Part shown: piece by piece, positions 44,777 through 54,736 of the stretch | Numbering within the stretch: the stretch's first letter is position 1 | How the letters are laid out: each line of letters begins with the position of its first letter | NCBI RefSeq assembly: GCF_030758935.1 | Contig: NZ_CP132333.1 | Coordinates: 434,001 to 498,000, forward strand | Direction: 5' to 3' | DNA length: 64,000 nt | Source: Geothrix sp. PMB-07 | GTDB lineage: Bacteria; Acidobacteriota; Holophagae; Holophagales; Holophagaceae | Translations under genes and position numbers: made by a program | Notes under the pieces: generated by a model | The model's database searches: none | Seen by the model: only the letters and a program-made list of their open reading frames with translations | What the model was told of the DNA's origin: nothing

Positions 44777-45832
44777 TCAGATGGTGTAATCCTGGCCCTG
44801 GGGGCGATCCAGGATGGTCCGCGCCAGGTCCAGGTACTGCTGGGCTCCCGCCACGGCATCCGCCAGGTCGAGGAACTCGCCTTCGGTGTGGGCCACCCGG
44901 ATGGAACCGGGCCCGGTCATCACCACGAAGCGATCGCGCACCAGGTTTCTCAGGGTGTGCGCATCGGAGCCGAAGGGAACCGGCGCCATGGGAAAGCCCT
45001 CCAGGCGGGGAAACACCTCGGGGCCCTTCTCGAAGAGCACGTCCACCTCGCCCAGCTCAGGCCGCAGCCTCAGCACGTCCTGCACGAAGGTGCTGCCGGC
45101 CACGGTGCGCGCAAAGAGACGCGCCTCGGCTTCATCGGGCACCACGTTGATGGCGCGGCCCGCTTGCAGGGTGCCCAGGTTCCAGACCTCGGGCCCGAGG
45201 ATGGGGTCGAGGCGTTCCGGCAGGCGCCGCAGCTCGCCGATCCAATCGAACATGGGGAAGGCGGCGTTGATGCCTTCCTCCGGCGTGCCGCTGTGGGCGG
45301 CTTTGCCGCGGCAGCGCAGGCAGAGGTGGGCAGATCCCCGTTGGCCCGTGGCCAGGATGTTGCCGGTGGGCTCGCCGTTGATGACGCCCTGCAGGTTCGG
45401 CAGGTTGGCCTTCAGATCCAGGGCGATGCGGGCGCCGAGGCTGTCGGTTTCTTCGCCCACCACGCCCAGAAAGGCCAGGTCGCGGCGGCCTTCCGCCAGC
45501 AGCAGGCGGATGGTTTCCATCATGGTGGCCAGGATGCCTTTGGCGTCGCAGGTGCCGCGGCCCCAGAGACGGCCGCCCTCCAGCCGGGGCGGAAGGTAGG
45601 GGGGCACCGTGTCGAGGTGGGTGGTGAAGAGCAGTCGCGGCTGACCCCAGGTGGCCAGCAGGTTGCAGCGGCCGCCTTCGACGCTCTGCCACTGCAGGCG
45701 GGCACCAAGGTTGCGGAACATCCCGGTGAGCAGGGGGATCATGCGGGCTTCGTGCCCGGTGGTGGAATCCACCTGGCAGAGCTGGAGGGTCCATTGGGCG
45801 ATGCGCTCGGCGTCCGGCGTCGGCTGCGTCAT
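44777..45832 (-). CDS. dapE: M20-family deacylase, probable succinyl-diaminopimelate desuccinylase
   Basis: 351 residues. Zinc-dependent hydrolase with the M20 motifs: TTHLDTVPP (first metal His and Asp), GRGTCDAKGILATMM, GVVGEETDSLGA (catalytic Glu), INGEPTGN and a dimerisation domain with GKAAHSGTPEEGINA. Its place just after dapF and the lysine/mDAP context favour DapE, but ArgE or a peptidase cannot be ruled out by motif. Stop is downstream of the SAM leader of metB. Overlaps dapF by 4 bases (ATGA). Confidence 0.83.
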   Translation of the reverse strand: MTQPTPDAERIAQWTLQLCQVDSTTGHEARMIPLLTGMFRNLGARLQWQSVEGGRCNLLATWGQPRLLFTTHLDTVPPYLPPRLEGGRLWGRGTCDAKGILATMMETIRLLLAEGRRDLAFLGVVGEETDSLGARIALDLKANLPNLQGVINGEPTGNILATGQRGSAHLCLRCRGKAAHSGTPEEGINAAFPMFDWIGELRRLPERLDPILGPEVWNLGTLQAGRAINVVPDEAEARLFARTVAGSTFVQDVLRLRPELGEVDVLFEKGPEVFPRLEGFPMAPVPFGSDAHTLRNLVRDRFVVMTGPGSIRVAHTEGEFLDLADAVAGAQQYLDLARTILDRPQGQDYTI

Positions 45833-46692
45833 GGCACCCAGCCTGCGTTGAGGCGGCCTTCATAAACCGACAGCACGGGGCCGGTCATGAGGATGCGTCC
45901 CTGCTCCGTGAAAACGATGTCGATGGCGCCGCCAGGCATGAGCACCTGGAGTTGGTCGTCCACCAGGCCCAGGCGTCGGCTGGCCGCCGCGGCGGCACAG
46001 CTGCTGCTGCCGGAGGCCAAGGTGTAGCCCGCGCCCCGTTCCCAGATTTCGAGGCGGATGCGCTTGCGGTCGAGCACCTCGACGAATTGCACATTCACCC
46101 GATTGGGGAAATCGGGGTGTTTCTCGATGCGGGGCCCGAGGCGCTGGGCCTCCGCGGGTGACACGATCCCGGGGAACACCACGCAGTGGGGGTTCCCGAC
46201 GCTGAGGGCCGTGATGGTCACCGGGCCCGAGGGGAGGAAGAGGGGCGTCTCGATCACTTCCTGCTGGGGCGGAATCGCCGTGAAGGGGATGTCTCCGGCC
46301 AGGAAGCTGGGTTTGCCCATGTCCACCTGCACCTTGCTTCCATCCGCCGCCAGGTACGAGATCTCAGCGAGGCCGCCGGTGGTCTTGATGCGGCAGCGCT
46401 CCCTCTTCACGTGCCCCGCTTCCAGGAGGTAGCGGGCGAAGATGCGCAGGCCGTTGCCGCTCTTCTCGGATTCGCTGCCGTCCGGATTGAAGACGCGCAG
46501 GCCAAAGGCCTCGGCATCGCCGGGAACGGGGAAGGGTCCCAGGAGGATGCCGTCGGAGCCGATGCCGCGATGGCGGTCACAGAGCGACTGGACGAGCTTG
46601 GGCGTGGGGTCGAAGACGGTCCGCGTGGGGTCGATGACGATGTAGTCATTCCCGAGCGCTTGGAATTTGAAAAAGGCGAAGTCATTCGACAT
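45829..46692 (-). CDS. dapF: Diaminopimelate epimerase
   Basis: 287 residues. Interconverts LL- and meso-diaminopimelate for cell wall and lysine. FFKFQALGNDYIVID, the first catalytic region with the NPDGSESEKSGNGLRIFARY stretch, and VGNPHCVVFPG and YTLASGSSSCAAAAAS. One catalytic Cys is clear in SGSSSC; in the SGNG segment the usual first Cys appears as Lys-Ser (SEKSGNG), where family members normally have MCGNG or AS. This looks like a natural variant of the family (SGNG), and the catalytic base there should be checked. Confidence 0.85.
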   Translation of the reverse strand: MSNDFAFFKFQALGNDYIVIDPTRTVFDPTPKLVQSLCDRHRGIGSDGILLGPFPVPGDAEAFGLRVFNPDGSESEKSGNGLRIFARYLLEAGHVKRERCRIKTTGGLAEISYLAADGSKVQVDMGKPSFLAGDIPFTAIPPQQEVIETPLFLPSGPVTITALSVGNPHCVVFPGIVSPAEAQRLGPRIEKHPDFPNRVNVQFVEVLDRKRIRLEIWERGAGYTLASGSSSCAAAAASRRLGLVDDQLQVLMPGGAIDIVFTEQGRILMTGPVLSVYEGRLNAGWVP

Positions 46693-46790
46693 GGGGTCTC
46701 GTCCTGAAGCTCATGCACGGTGTGAAAGCTGACATCCAGAGGGCCTCAGGCCCCCCGACGGCATCAGCGACAACACATCCGACAAGTCAT

Positions 46791-46838
46791 GCGAGCCCTT
46801 CCCAAGATGAAGCAGGCTATCACTGGGACGGGCTCGCA
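46791..46838. repeat. Long-loop inverted repeat after the PfpI gene
   Basis: GCGAGCCC at 46791-46798 pairs with GGGCTCGC at 46831-46838 across about 32 bases. It lies between dapF and the DJ-1/PfpI stop and lacks a T-run. It could be a weak transcript end or a binding site; no more can be said. Confidence 0.4.
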
Positions 46839-46857
46839 GCAACCGGTGGGAGGGAAA

Positions 46858-47439
46858 TCAGAGGGTGATGCGCGTGCCCAGCACCTGCAGGAACTGCGCG
46901 ATCCAGGCCGGGTGGGCGGGCCAGGCGGGCGCGGTCACCAGGTTGCCATCGGTGACCGCGCCATCGATGGCGATCTCCGCGTACTTGCCATGGGCCACTT
47001 CCACTTCAGCGCGGCAGGCGGGATAGGCCGAGCAGGTGCGGCCCTCCAGCACGCCCGCCGCCGCCAGCAGCTGGGCGCCGTGGCAGATGGCCGCCACGGG
47101 CTTTTTTACGGTGAAGAAATGGCGCACCAGCTCCAGCACCCTGGGGTTGAGGCGCAGATACTCCGGCGCCCGGCCGCCGGGGATCACCAGGGCGTCATAG
47201 TCCTCGGCCTTGATGTCGGCGAAGCTGGCGTTGAGGGTGAAGCGATGACCGGGCTTTTCGGAGTAGGTCTGGTGCCCCTCGAAGTCATGGATGGCCGTGG
47301 CGACGTAATCGCCCGCCTGCTTGTCGGGGCAGACCGCGTGGACCGTGTGCCCCACGGCCAGCAGGGCCTGGAAGGGCACCATGATTTCGTAGTCCTCGCC
47401 GAAATCCCCGACGAGCATGAGGATGCGCTTCGCGGCCAT
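46858..47439 (-). CDS. DJ-1/PfpI-family protein
   Basis: 193 residues. Begins [20 protein letters not shown], has the nucleophile elbow [15 protein letters not shown] with the conserved Cys, and the ligand segment [13 protein letters not shown]. Belongs to the glyoxalase III/YhbO/PfpI set (cysteine glycosylase or protease-like), where the exact reaction varies. Start at ATG 47439, AGGAGG five bases upstream; a longer frame upstream overlaps thiC and is not used. Its stop is followed by a long-loop inverted repeat. Confidence 0.88.
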   Translation of the reverse strand: MAAKRILMLVGDFGEDYEIMVPFQALLAVGHTVHAVCPDKQAGDYVATAIHDFEGHQTYSEKPGHRFTLNASFADIKAEDYDALVIPGGRAPEYLRLNPRVLELVRHFFTVKKPVAAICHGAQLLAAAGVLEGRTCSAYPACRAEVEVAHGKYAEIAIDGAVTDGNLVTAPAWPAHPAWIAQFLQVLGTRITL

Positions 47440-47511
47440 GTCTGCCTCCTGAGGGTGGATGGAACCGCCCCGATGATACGCGCCTCCTGAGCCCAAATGC
47501 CGGCCGTCACG

Positions 47512-47538
47512 AAAAAGTCCCGCCGGAGCGGGACTTTT
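47512..47538 (-). terminator. Intrinsic terminator of thiC
   Basis: Stem AAAAGTCCCGC/GCGGGACTTTT (47513-47523 and 47528-47538) with a 4-base loop. It lies between the thiC stop and the PfpI start. The T-rich sides make it work in either direction, but thiC is the natural user. Confidence 0.88.
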
Positions 47539-47555
47539 CAGCGGGCAGAGAGGCC

Positions 47556-49475
<1,920 letters not shown>

Positions 49476-49523
49476 TCAAAGATTGTTCGCGACTGGCCGA
49501 TAGAAGGTTCACGGAGCCCACCC

Positions 49524-50051
49524 ATGCCGGAAAAGCCCCAAGACAATAGCCAAGCCATCCCCGATCAGCTGATGCAGATCGCCCAGGAACAAGAGGGCGG
49601 CGCCGAGCGGGTGCTTGGCCAGATCGAGGTGGTGCAGCACAGCTTCGAGGAAATCCAGTCGCTGGCCAAGGAGTGCCAGGAGATCCTGCGGAATATCGAG
49701 GTTCCGTCCGAGCACCTCGAAACCCTTACCTCCAAGTTGGAAGAGATCGGCTTCCACGCCGACAACGGGGCCTACAACATCCAAGGGGCTTTCGACCTGT
49801 ACCAGTACCAGGATGTGGTGCGGCAGAAACTGGAACGGGTGGGACGGAGCCTCATTGAGGTGTCCCACTACGTGTTGATGCGTCTGCAGCCGACCGAGGA
49901 CCATCTGCCGAAGATGGCGCCTTCGGGTCGGGACATCCTTCACCGCGAGCCGCAGATGGCGGACGTGACCAAGGCGGATGCGGATTCGGTGGTGGCCGAA
50001 TTCTTTGCCAAAGCCTTGAAGGAAAAGGCTGCGAAGAAGACCGAGGGCTGA
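49524..50051 (+). CDS. CheZ-like chemotaxis phosphatase
   Basis: 175 residues, nearly all helical. The segment FDLYQYQDVVRQKLERVGRS has the DxxxQ pattern (Asp-Val-Val-Arg-Gln) that CheZ uses to remove phosphate from CheY-P. The position in a long helix and the Lys-rich C-terminus (ALKEKAAKKTEG) agree with the CheZ fold; proteobacterial CheZ reads FQDLTGQ. Assigned as CheZ-like with moderate confidence. Not next to other che genes here, though motAB and a chemoreceptor are elsewhere in the window. Divergent from thiC. Confidence 0.65.
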   Translation: MPEKPQDNSQAIPDQLMQIAQEQEGGAERVLGQIEVVQHSFEEIQSLAKECQEILRNIEVPSEHLETLTSKLEEIGFHADNGAYNIQGAFDLYQYQDVVRQKLERVGRSLIEVSHYVLMRLQPTEDHLPKMAPSGRDILHREPQMADVTKADADSVVAEFFAKALKEKAAKKTEG

Positions 50052-50093
50052 AACGCGCGCTGTAACTGTGGATAATCGATCCCTGGAGGGATC

Positions 50094-50402
50094 ATGTCCC
50101 GTCGCGTCCTGATCATCAGCAGCCTGGCTTTGGGCTTGGCTGCATCGAGTCTGCCCCAGGAAGATCCGGTTCTGCGGGCCCGGGCCCAGCGGGCCGCGGC
50201 CCAGGGCGTTGCGGACGGGGACCTGCCTCCGGTGCCCAAAGGAATCGTGGAGCCGCCGCCGCTCCCCCCTCCCGAGGCCCACGTGAAGGACACCCGCAAG
50301 GGGCGGAAAGTCAAAGGCAAGGCCAAGGCGGGAAAGCCGGGCACCAAGAAAAAAAGCGCGAAGGCCGGTTCAAAGAAGCAGGCCAAGGGGAAAGCCAAAT
50401 GA
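50094..50402 (+). CDS. Small exported Lys-rich protein
   Basis: 102 residues. Signal peptide (SRRVLIISSLALGLAASSLP), a Pro-rich middle (PPPLPPPEAHV) and a Lys/Gly/Ala tail (GRKVKGKAKAGKPGTKKKSA). No recognised domain. Overlaps the pfkA start by 4 bases (ATGA), so it is coupled to the glycolytic enzyme. Function unknown; a basic tail in the envelope could bind nucleic acid or polyanions. Confidence 0.65.
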   Translation: MSRRVLIISSLALGLAASSLPQEDPVLRARAQRAAAQGVADGDLPPVPKGIVEPPPLPPPEAHVKDTRKGRKVKGKAKAGKPGTKKKSAKAGSKKQAKGKAK

Positions 50403-51370
50403 AAATCGGAATCCTGACTTCCGGCGGCGACGCGCCGGGCATGAATGCGGCCATCCGCGCAGCGGTGCGGCAGGCCGACGCCCAGGGCCATGAGGCCTGG
50501 GGCATCTACCGCGGCTACCAGGGCCTGCTGGAAGGGGATATGGAGCCGCTGCCCAGCCGCTCCTGCGCCAACATCCTGCAGCGGGGCGGCACCATCCTGC
50601 ACACCGCCCGCTGCCTCGAATTCCACGATCCGGTCTATCGCGCCAAGGCAGCCGCGAACCTGAAGGCTGCGGGCATCGAAGCCCTGGTGGTGATCGGCGG
50701 TGACGGCAGCTTCCACGCGGCCGAGCTGCTGCTCCGTGAGCACGACGTGGCCTGCGCGGGCATTCCGGGAACCATCGACAACGACCTGCCCGGCACCGAG
50801 CGGACCCTGGGCTTCGACACGGCCCTCAACACCGCGGTGGAAGCCATCGACCGCATCCGCGACACCGCCTCCAGCCACGGCCGCCTCTTCCTGGTGGAAG
50901 TCATGGGCCGCAGTTCCGGCATGCTGGCCGTGCACACGGCCATCGCCTGCGGGGCCGAGGCAGTGCTCTATCCCGAATCCCCCGATGACAGCTATGAAGC
51001 CCTGGTCACCCAGTTGAACGCCAACTGGCTGCGCGGCAAGCGCAGCTCCGTGGTGGTGGTGGCTGAAGGCGACGCCACCGGCGGCCGGGCCATGGCGGTG
51101 GGCGAGCGCTTGAAGCGGGACCACACATTGGATCTGCGGGTGGTGGTATTGGGGCATGTGCAGCGGGGCGGCAGCCCCTCGGCCCTCGACCGCATCTGGG
51201 GCAGCCGCTGGGGTGCCGAGGCCGTGCGCCGCCTCGACCGTGGCGAGCGGGGCTTCTACCTCGGCGAAGTGGCCGGTGCCCTCGTGGCCCAGCCCCTGTC
51301 TCGCATCCTCGAGCCTCAGCCAGTTCCGCCCAGTGACCTGGGTCGGCTGGTATCCATCCTGGCCCGTTAA
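50399..51370 (+). CDS. pfkA: ATP-dependent 6-phosphofructokinase
   Basis: 323 residues. GILTSGGDAPGMNAAIRAAV (ATP site), VIGGDGSFHAAELL, IPGTIDNDLPGTERTLGFDT (catalytic Asp region), VEVMGRSSGMLAVHTAI and the LGHVQRGGSPSALDRI sugar-phosphate site. The Gly at GGDG and the ATP-type residues in the PGTERTLGFDTA loop favour the ATP enzyme over the PPi type. Standard length for a bacterial PfkA. Confidence 0.95.
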   Translation: MKIGILTSGGDAPGMNAAIRAAVRQADAQGHEAWGIYRGYQGLLEGDMEPLPSRSCANILQRGGTILHTARCLEFHDPVYRAKAAANLKAAGIEALVVIGGDGSFHAAELLLREHDVACAGIPGTIDNDLPGTERTLGFDTALNTAVEAIDRIRDTASSHGRLFLVEVMGRSSGMLAVHTAIACGAEAVLYPESPDDSYEALVTQLNANWLRGKRSSVVVVAEGDATGGRAMAVGERLKRDHTLDLRVVVLGHVQRGGSPSALDRIWGSRWGAEAVRRLDRGERGFYLGEVAGALVAQPLSRILEPQPVPPSDLGRLVSILAR

Positions 51371-51396
51371 GATTCGGTGCGTGAGTGAACAGAATG

Positions 51397-51418
51397 GGCC
51401 CAGGCCTTCACCTGGGCC
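51397..51418. repeat. Small inverted repeat before manC
   Basis: Perfect 8-bp stem GGCCCAGG/CCTGGGCC with loop CCTTCA, between the pfkA stop and the manC ribosome site. There is no T-run, so it is not a typical terminator; it may modulate manC mRNA. Low weight. Confidence 0.4.
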
Positions 51419-51438
51419 AACCGGCACGGAGGTGCGCG

Positions 51439-52506
51439 ATGTCTGACAATCACAAGGATTCCCTGGTCGCCGTGGTGATGGCCGGCGGCCGTGGCACCCG
51501 CTTCTGGCCCCGCAGCCGCAACGCCCGGCCCAAGCAGTTCCTCTCCATCGTGGGCACCGAAACCCTGCTGCACCAGACCGTGCGCCGCCTGGACGGCCAC
51601 GTGGCCCCCGACCGCATCTTCGTGGTGACCACGGAGGATCTGGCAGAGGAAACCCGCAACATGTTGCCGGAGCTTCCCCCGGAGAACGTGCTCGTCGAGC
51701 CCGAGGGGCGCAACACCGCGCCCTGCCTGGCCCTGGCCCTGGTGCAGATCGAGAAGAAGTTCCCCCATGGGGTCATGGCGGTGCTCTCCGCGGACCACTG
51801 GATCGGTGACCGTGAGATCTTCCTGGAGGATCTGGATCTGGCCGTGAAGCATGCCGCCTGGGCCCATGAACTGGTCACCTTCGGCATCCGGCCCACCTAT
51901 CCCGAAACAGGCTATGGCTACATCGAATCCGAAGGCCACGGTCCCGTGCTCCAGGTGAAGGCCTTCCGGGAGAAACCGCCGGTGGAAGTGGCCGTGCGGT
52001 ACCTCGAATCGGGCCGCCACTACTGGAATGCCGGCATGTTCGTGTGGACCTTGGCGGATTTCCGCGAAGGCCTCCACAAACATGCGCCCGAGGTGCTGGC
52101 GCCCCTGGATGCCTGGGTCAAGGCTGGTTCCCAGCCTTCCGCCCTGGCCGGGGCCTACCGCCAGCTGCCCAAGCTGGCCATCGACGTGGCCCTCATGGAG
52201 AAGGCGGAAACAGTGGCCGTGGTGCCGACGCGGTTCCGCTGGTCCGATGTGGGTTCCTGGCCTGCCGCCATTGAATTCCAGGAGACGGACGCCGAAGGCA
52301 ATGTCAGCGTGGGTGAAACCCTGTTGCTGGACACCCGCAACAGCGCCTTCTTCGGAGGCAAGCGGCTCATCGCCGCCAGCGGCGTGGACGACCTCATTGT
52401 GGTAGATTCCGACGATGCCCTGCTCGTCTGCCGCCGGGACCGCGCCCAGACCGTCAAGCAGATCGTTGAACGCCTCAAGGCCGAGGGCCGTGAGGATTTG
52501 CTCTAA
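51439..52506 (+). CDS. manC: Mannose-1-phosphate guanylyltransferase
   Basis: 355 residues. Makes GDP-mannose from mannose-1-phosphate and GTP. Nucleotide-site signature VMAGGRGTRFWPRSRNARPK, then LVEPEGRNTAPCLALA, VLSADHWIGD, ETGYGYIES, RYLESGRHYWNAGMFVW and the metal-site FRWSDVGSW. Only the transferase domain is present; the isomerase half of bifunctional ManC is the next gene. Start at ATG 51439, GGAGG six bases upstream. Confidence 0.94.
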   Translation: MSDNHKDSLVAVVMAGGRGTRFWPRSRNARPKQFLSIVGTETLLHQTVRRLDGHVAPDRIFVVTTEDLAEETRNMLPELPPENVLVEPEGRNTAPCLALALVQIEKKFPHGVMAVLSADHWIGDREIFLEDLDLAVKHAAWAHELVTFGIRPTYPETGYGYIESEGHGPVLQVKAFREKPPVEVAVRYLESGRHYWNAGMFVWTLADFREGLHKHAPEVLAPLDAWVKAGSQPSALAGAYRQLPKLAIDVALMEKAETVAVVPTRFRWSDVGSWPAAIEFQETDAEGNVSVGETLLLDTRNSAFFGGKRLIAASGVDDLIVVDSDDALLVCRRDRAQTVKQIVERLKAEGREDLL

Positions 52507-52547
52507 CCAATCCCCAATCCCGAAGCTTGAAAGGCTGAGACCCCATC

Positions 52548-52907
52548 ATGCAAAAACCCGAAACCCTCCACGTCGAAAAACCCTGGGGCTCCTTCGATCA
52601 GTACGCCCTGAACACGAATTGCACGGTGAAGATCCTGACCTGCAACCCGGGCCAGAAGCTCAGTCTGCAGCGCCACAGCCACCGCGGGGAACTCTGGGTG
52701 GCTCTGGATCCCGGCGTGGTGGTGGATCGCGATGGCGCCGAACTCCGTCCCGCCGTAGGCGAGGAAATCTGGCTGCCTCTGGGCAGCACCCATCGCCTTC
52801 GCTGCGATGCGACTACGGCCCACCCCGTGCGCGTGCTGGAAGTGAGCCTGGGCATCTTCGACGAGGCCGACATCGAGCGGCTGCAGGATGACTACGGCCG
52901 GAACTGA
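52548..52907 (+). CDS. Mannose-6-phosphate isomerase (cupin type)
   Basis: 119 residues, a single cupin. KPWGSFDQYALNTNCTVKIL then KLSLQRHSHRGELWVALDPG (metal His and Glu), VGEEIWLPLGSTHRL and the VRVLEVSLGIFDEADIERLQ tail. This is the C-terminal isomerase domain of bifunctional ManC as a separate protein, directly after manC. It likely provides mannose-6-phosphate for the pathway. Confidence 0.88.
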   Translation: MQKPETLHVEKPWGSFDQYALNTNCTVKILTCNPGQKLSLQRHSHRGELWVALDPGVVVDRDGAELRPAVGEEIWLPLGSTHRLRCDATTAHPVRVLEVSLGIFDEADIERLQDDYGRN

Positions 52908-53602
52908 TGCGGCTCGATCTGCGCTTCGCTTGGCTGCTGCCTGGGCTTTCTCTGATGGCCCAGAGCGGCGAGGAGATCCTGGCCCGCGTGGATCGGCTGC
53001 GGCATCCCTGGCCCGCCTTCACGGTGGAGCTGAGCCTCAAGGCGGGATCGACTTCTCAGCAGTGGCGGGTCTCGGCACGGGAGAACGGCGATGCCCGTTT
53101 GGACGGTCTGTCGCCCAAGGAGAAGGGCCGATCGGTGCTCATGAAGGGGGACCAGATGTGGCTGCTGGTTCCGGGTTCTAAGCGTCCGGTCAAGGTGACG
53201 CCCCAGCAGCGCATGATGGGACCCGCCGCAGGGGGAGACGTGGCCCGCACGCGGTTTCGGGAGGATTACACCGTGACCTCGCTCGGGGAAGAGAGCCTCG
53301 ATGGACGCGACTGCTGGAAGCTGGAACTCGCTGCCAAACGTCCGGTCACGAGCGCCCGCCAGGTGCTGCTGTGGGTGGCGCGGGAAGGCTCTCTGCCGCT
53401 TCGGGCGGAGTTCCGTTTGGCTTCGGGTAAGTTGGCCCGCACGGCGAGCTTTGGCCCGCCGATCCAAGCCCAGGGACAGGCGGTGCTGTCGCGCATGAGC
53501 CTGGAGGAGCCGGGCGGCGCCACCGCGGAGCTGCTGTTCAGTCACTGGGCCAAGGGCGGGGTGGAGGCCAGCGCCTTTGACTTGCCGAATGGGGATCGGT
53601 GA
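52907..53602 (+). CDS. LolA-like outer-membrane lipoprotein-sorting protein
   Basis: 231 residues with a short signal peptide (FAWLLPGLSLMAQ). Domain with WPAFTVELSLKAGSTSQQWR and ENGDARLDGLSPKEKGRSVL and MKGDQMWLLVPGSKRPVKVT, typical of the LolA/TP_0789-type beta-barrel that carries lipids or lipoproteins. Its start shares a base with the previous stop (TGATG). Exact role uncertain. Confidence 0.78.
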   Translation: MRLDLRFAWLLPGLSLMAQSGEEILARVDRLRHPWPAFTVELSLKAGSTSQQWRVSARENGDARLDGLSPKEKGRSVLMKGDQMWLLVPGSKRPVKVTPQQRMMGPAAGGDVARTRFREDYTVTSLGEESLDGRDCWKLELAAKRPVTSARQVLLWVAREGSLPLRAEFRLASGKLARTASFGPPIQAQGQAVLSRMSLEEPGGATAELLFSHWAKGGVEASAFDLPNGDR

Positions 53603-53763
53603 TAGACTCGACGGCGAGGTACCCGCAAGGGCTTCCCGCCACCACTCATCCCACCACTTGACACCAGTCCCTCTGCGGGACTCCCGCTTTCAAGCCCCAC
53701 CACTCGAAACCCTGCCAAACCTACCCTCTCGAAGCGCCCGCACCTCCGGGCGCTTCTTTTTTG
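53603..53763 (+). ncRNA. Candidate C-rich 3' RNA ending in a terminator
   Basis: Between the LolA-like stop and the terminator there is no ORF. The stretch is C-rich and holds three copies of CCACCACT (53639, 53651, 53697). A 3'-UTR small RNA with C-rich loops is one reading; it may also be just an untranslated tail. Confidence 0.35.
53731..53763 (+). terminator. Intrinsic terminator after the LolA-like gene
   Basis: Stem GAAGCGCCCG with CGGGCGCTTC around a short loop, followed by a run of six T. A strong plus-strand Rho-independent terminator; ends the pfkA/manC/LolA-like transcript. Confidence 0.93.
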
Positions 53764-53824
53764 GGCGTTCAGGAGTGAAGGGAGACGGCCGGTTTTTCTC
53801 CGTGCCCCCTGTGTTCCAGCCTTT

Positions 53825-54730
53825 TCAGTGCTTCGGAGCCTCGGCCTCAGCCTTCTTGTCCTTCTCTCGGGGCTGGGCCTTCTGGTGCTTGGATTCGGCG
53901 GCTTCGGTGGCGGCGGAGATCACCACGATGGAGATGCGGCGATTCTGGGGGTCCATGGGGTCCTTGCCTTCGAGTGGAATGGTGTCGGCATAGCCCGTGA
54001 TTCGCCGCACCTGGCCTGGGCGAAGGCCGCCGGCGGCGCCCTCCATCACCCGGCGGGCTGCATTGGCCCGCTCTGCGCTGAGTTCCCAGTTCGTGCGGGC
54101 CTTGCCGGGGTATTGCTGGCTGTCGGTGTGGCCGCCGATGACCACACGGTTGGGCAGCTTGCCCAGCTCCTTGGCGATCTCCTTGAGGATCGACATGGTG
54201 TAGCTCTTCAGGGTGGCGCTGCCCGAATCGAAGAGCACCTGGGCGGCCTTGTCCTGGATCTGCACGCGCAGGCCTTCATCGGTGAAGTCCATGCTGATCT
54301 GGTCCTGGAAGGCCTGGAGCAGTTCATCCTGCTGGAAGGCCTTCTCGATGGCCTCGGCGGTGGCCTCCATGACCTTGTGTTCTTCCTGTGCCGCACCGGG
54401 ATTCTCGGCGGCGGTGTCCACGCCACCATCCCCATCGGGGCCCGGTGCCATGCCCCGGCCTCCGGGGAGAATGCCCTTGCCGTGATTGGCGAGGATCTCC
54501 TTGCCGCGCTCAGTGTTGAAGAAATTCGCATCCTGGAACATGCCCGCGATGCCTGCCTTGGTGTTGGCGTTGGCGCTGCTGAGCAGCCACATCAAAAGGA
54601 AGAAGGCCATCATGGCCGTCACCAGATCGGCGTAGGCCACCTTCCAGGCCCCGCCGTGGGCGGCCGCGTGGCCGCCCTTTTTCTTGACGAACTTGACCTT
54701 GACCTCGGGCTGTTGCTGTTGCTCGGCCAT
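53825..54730 (-). CDS. motB: Flagellar motor stator protein MotB
   Basis: 301 residues. Short basic N-terminus, then the membrane helix AYADLVTAMMAFFLLMWLLS whose Asp is the proton-carrying residue. A plug/linker, then an OmpA-like peptidoglycan-binding domain (LFDSGSATLKSYTMSILKEI, VIGGHTDSQQYPGKARTNWE, LSAERANAARRVM, ITGYADTIPLEG). Ends in a Lys/Glu/Ala-rich tail. 6 bases after motA. Confidence 0.93.
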   Translation of the reverse strand: MAEQQQQPEVKVKFVKKKGGHAAAHGGAWKVAYADLVTAMMAFFLLMWLLSSANANTKAGIAGMFQDANFFNTERGKEILANHGKGILPGGRGMAPGPDGDGGVDTAAENPGAAQEEHKVMEATAEAIEKAFQQDELLQAFQDQISMDFTDEGLRVQIQDKAAQVLFDSGSATLKSYTMSILKEIAKELGKLPNRVVIGGHTDSQQYPGKARTNWELSAERANAARRVMEGAAGGLRPGQVRRITGYADTIPLEGKDPMDPQNRRISIVVISAATEAAESKHQKAQPREKDKKAEAEAPKH

Positions 54731-54736
54731 TCCCCA

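Noticed and set aside
51397-51418. Hairpin as a terminator of pfkA
   Set aside because: The stem is good but no T-run follows and manC starts just after; kept only as a low-confidence repeat.
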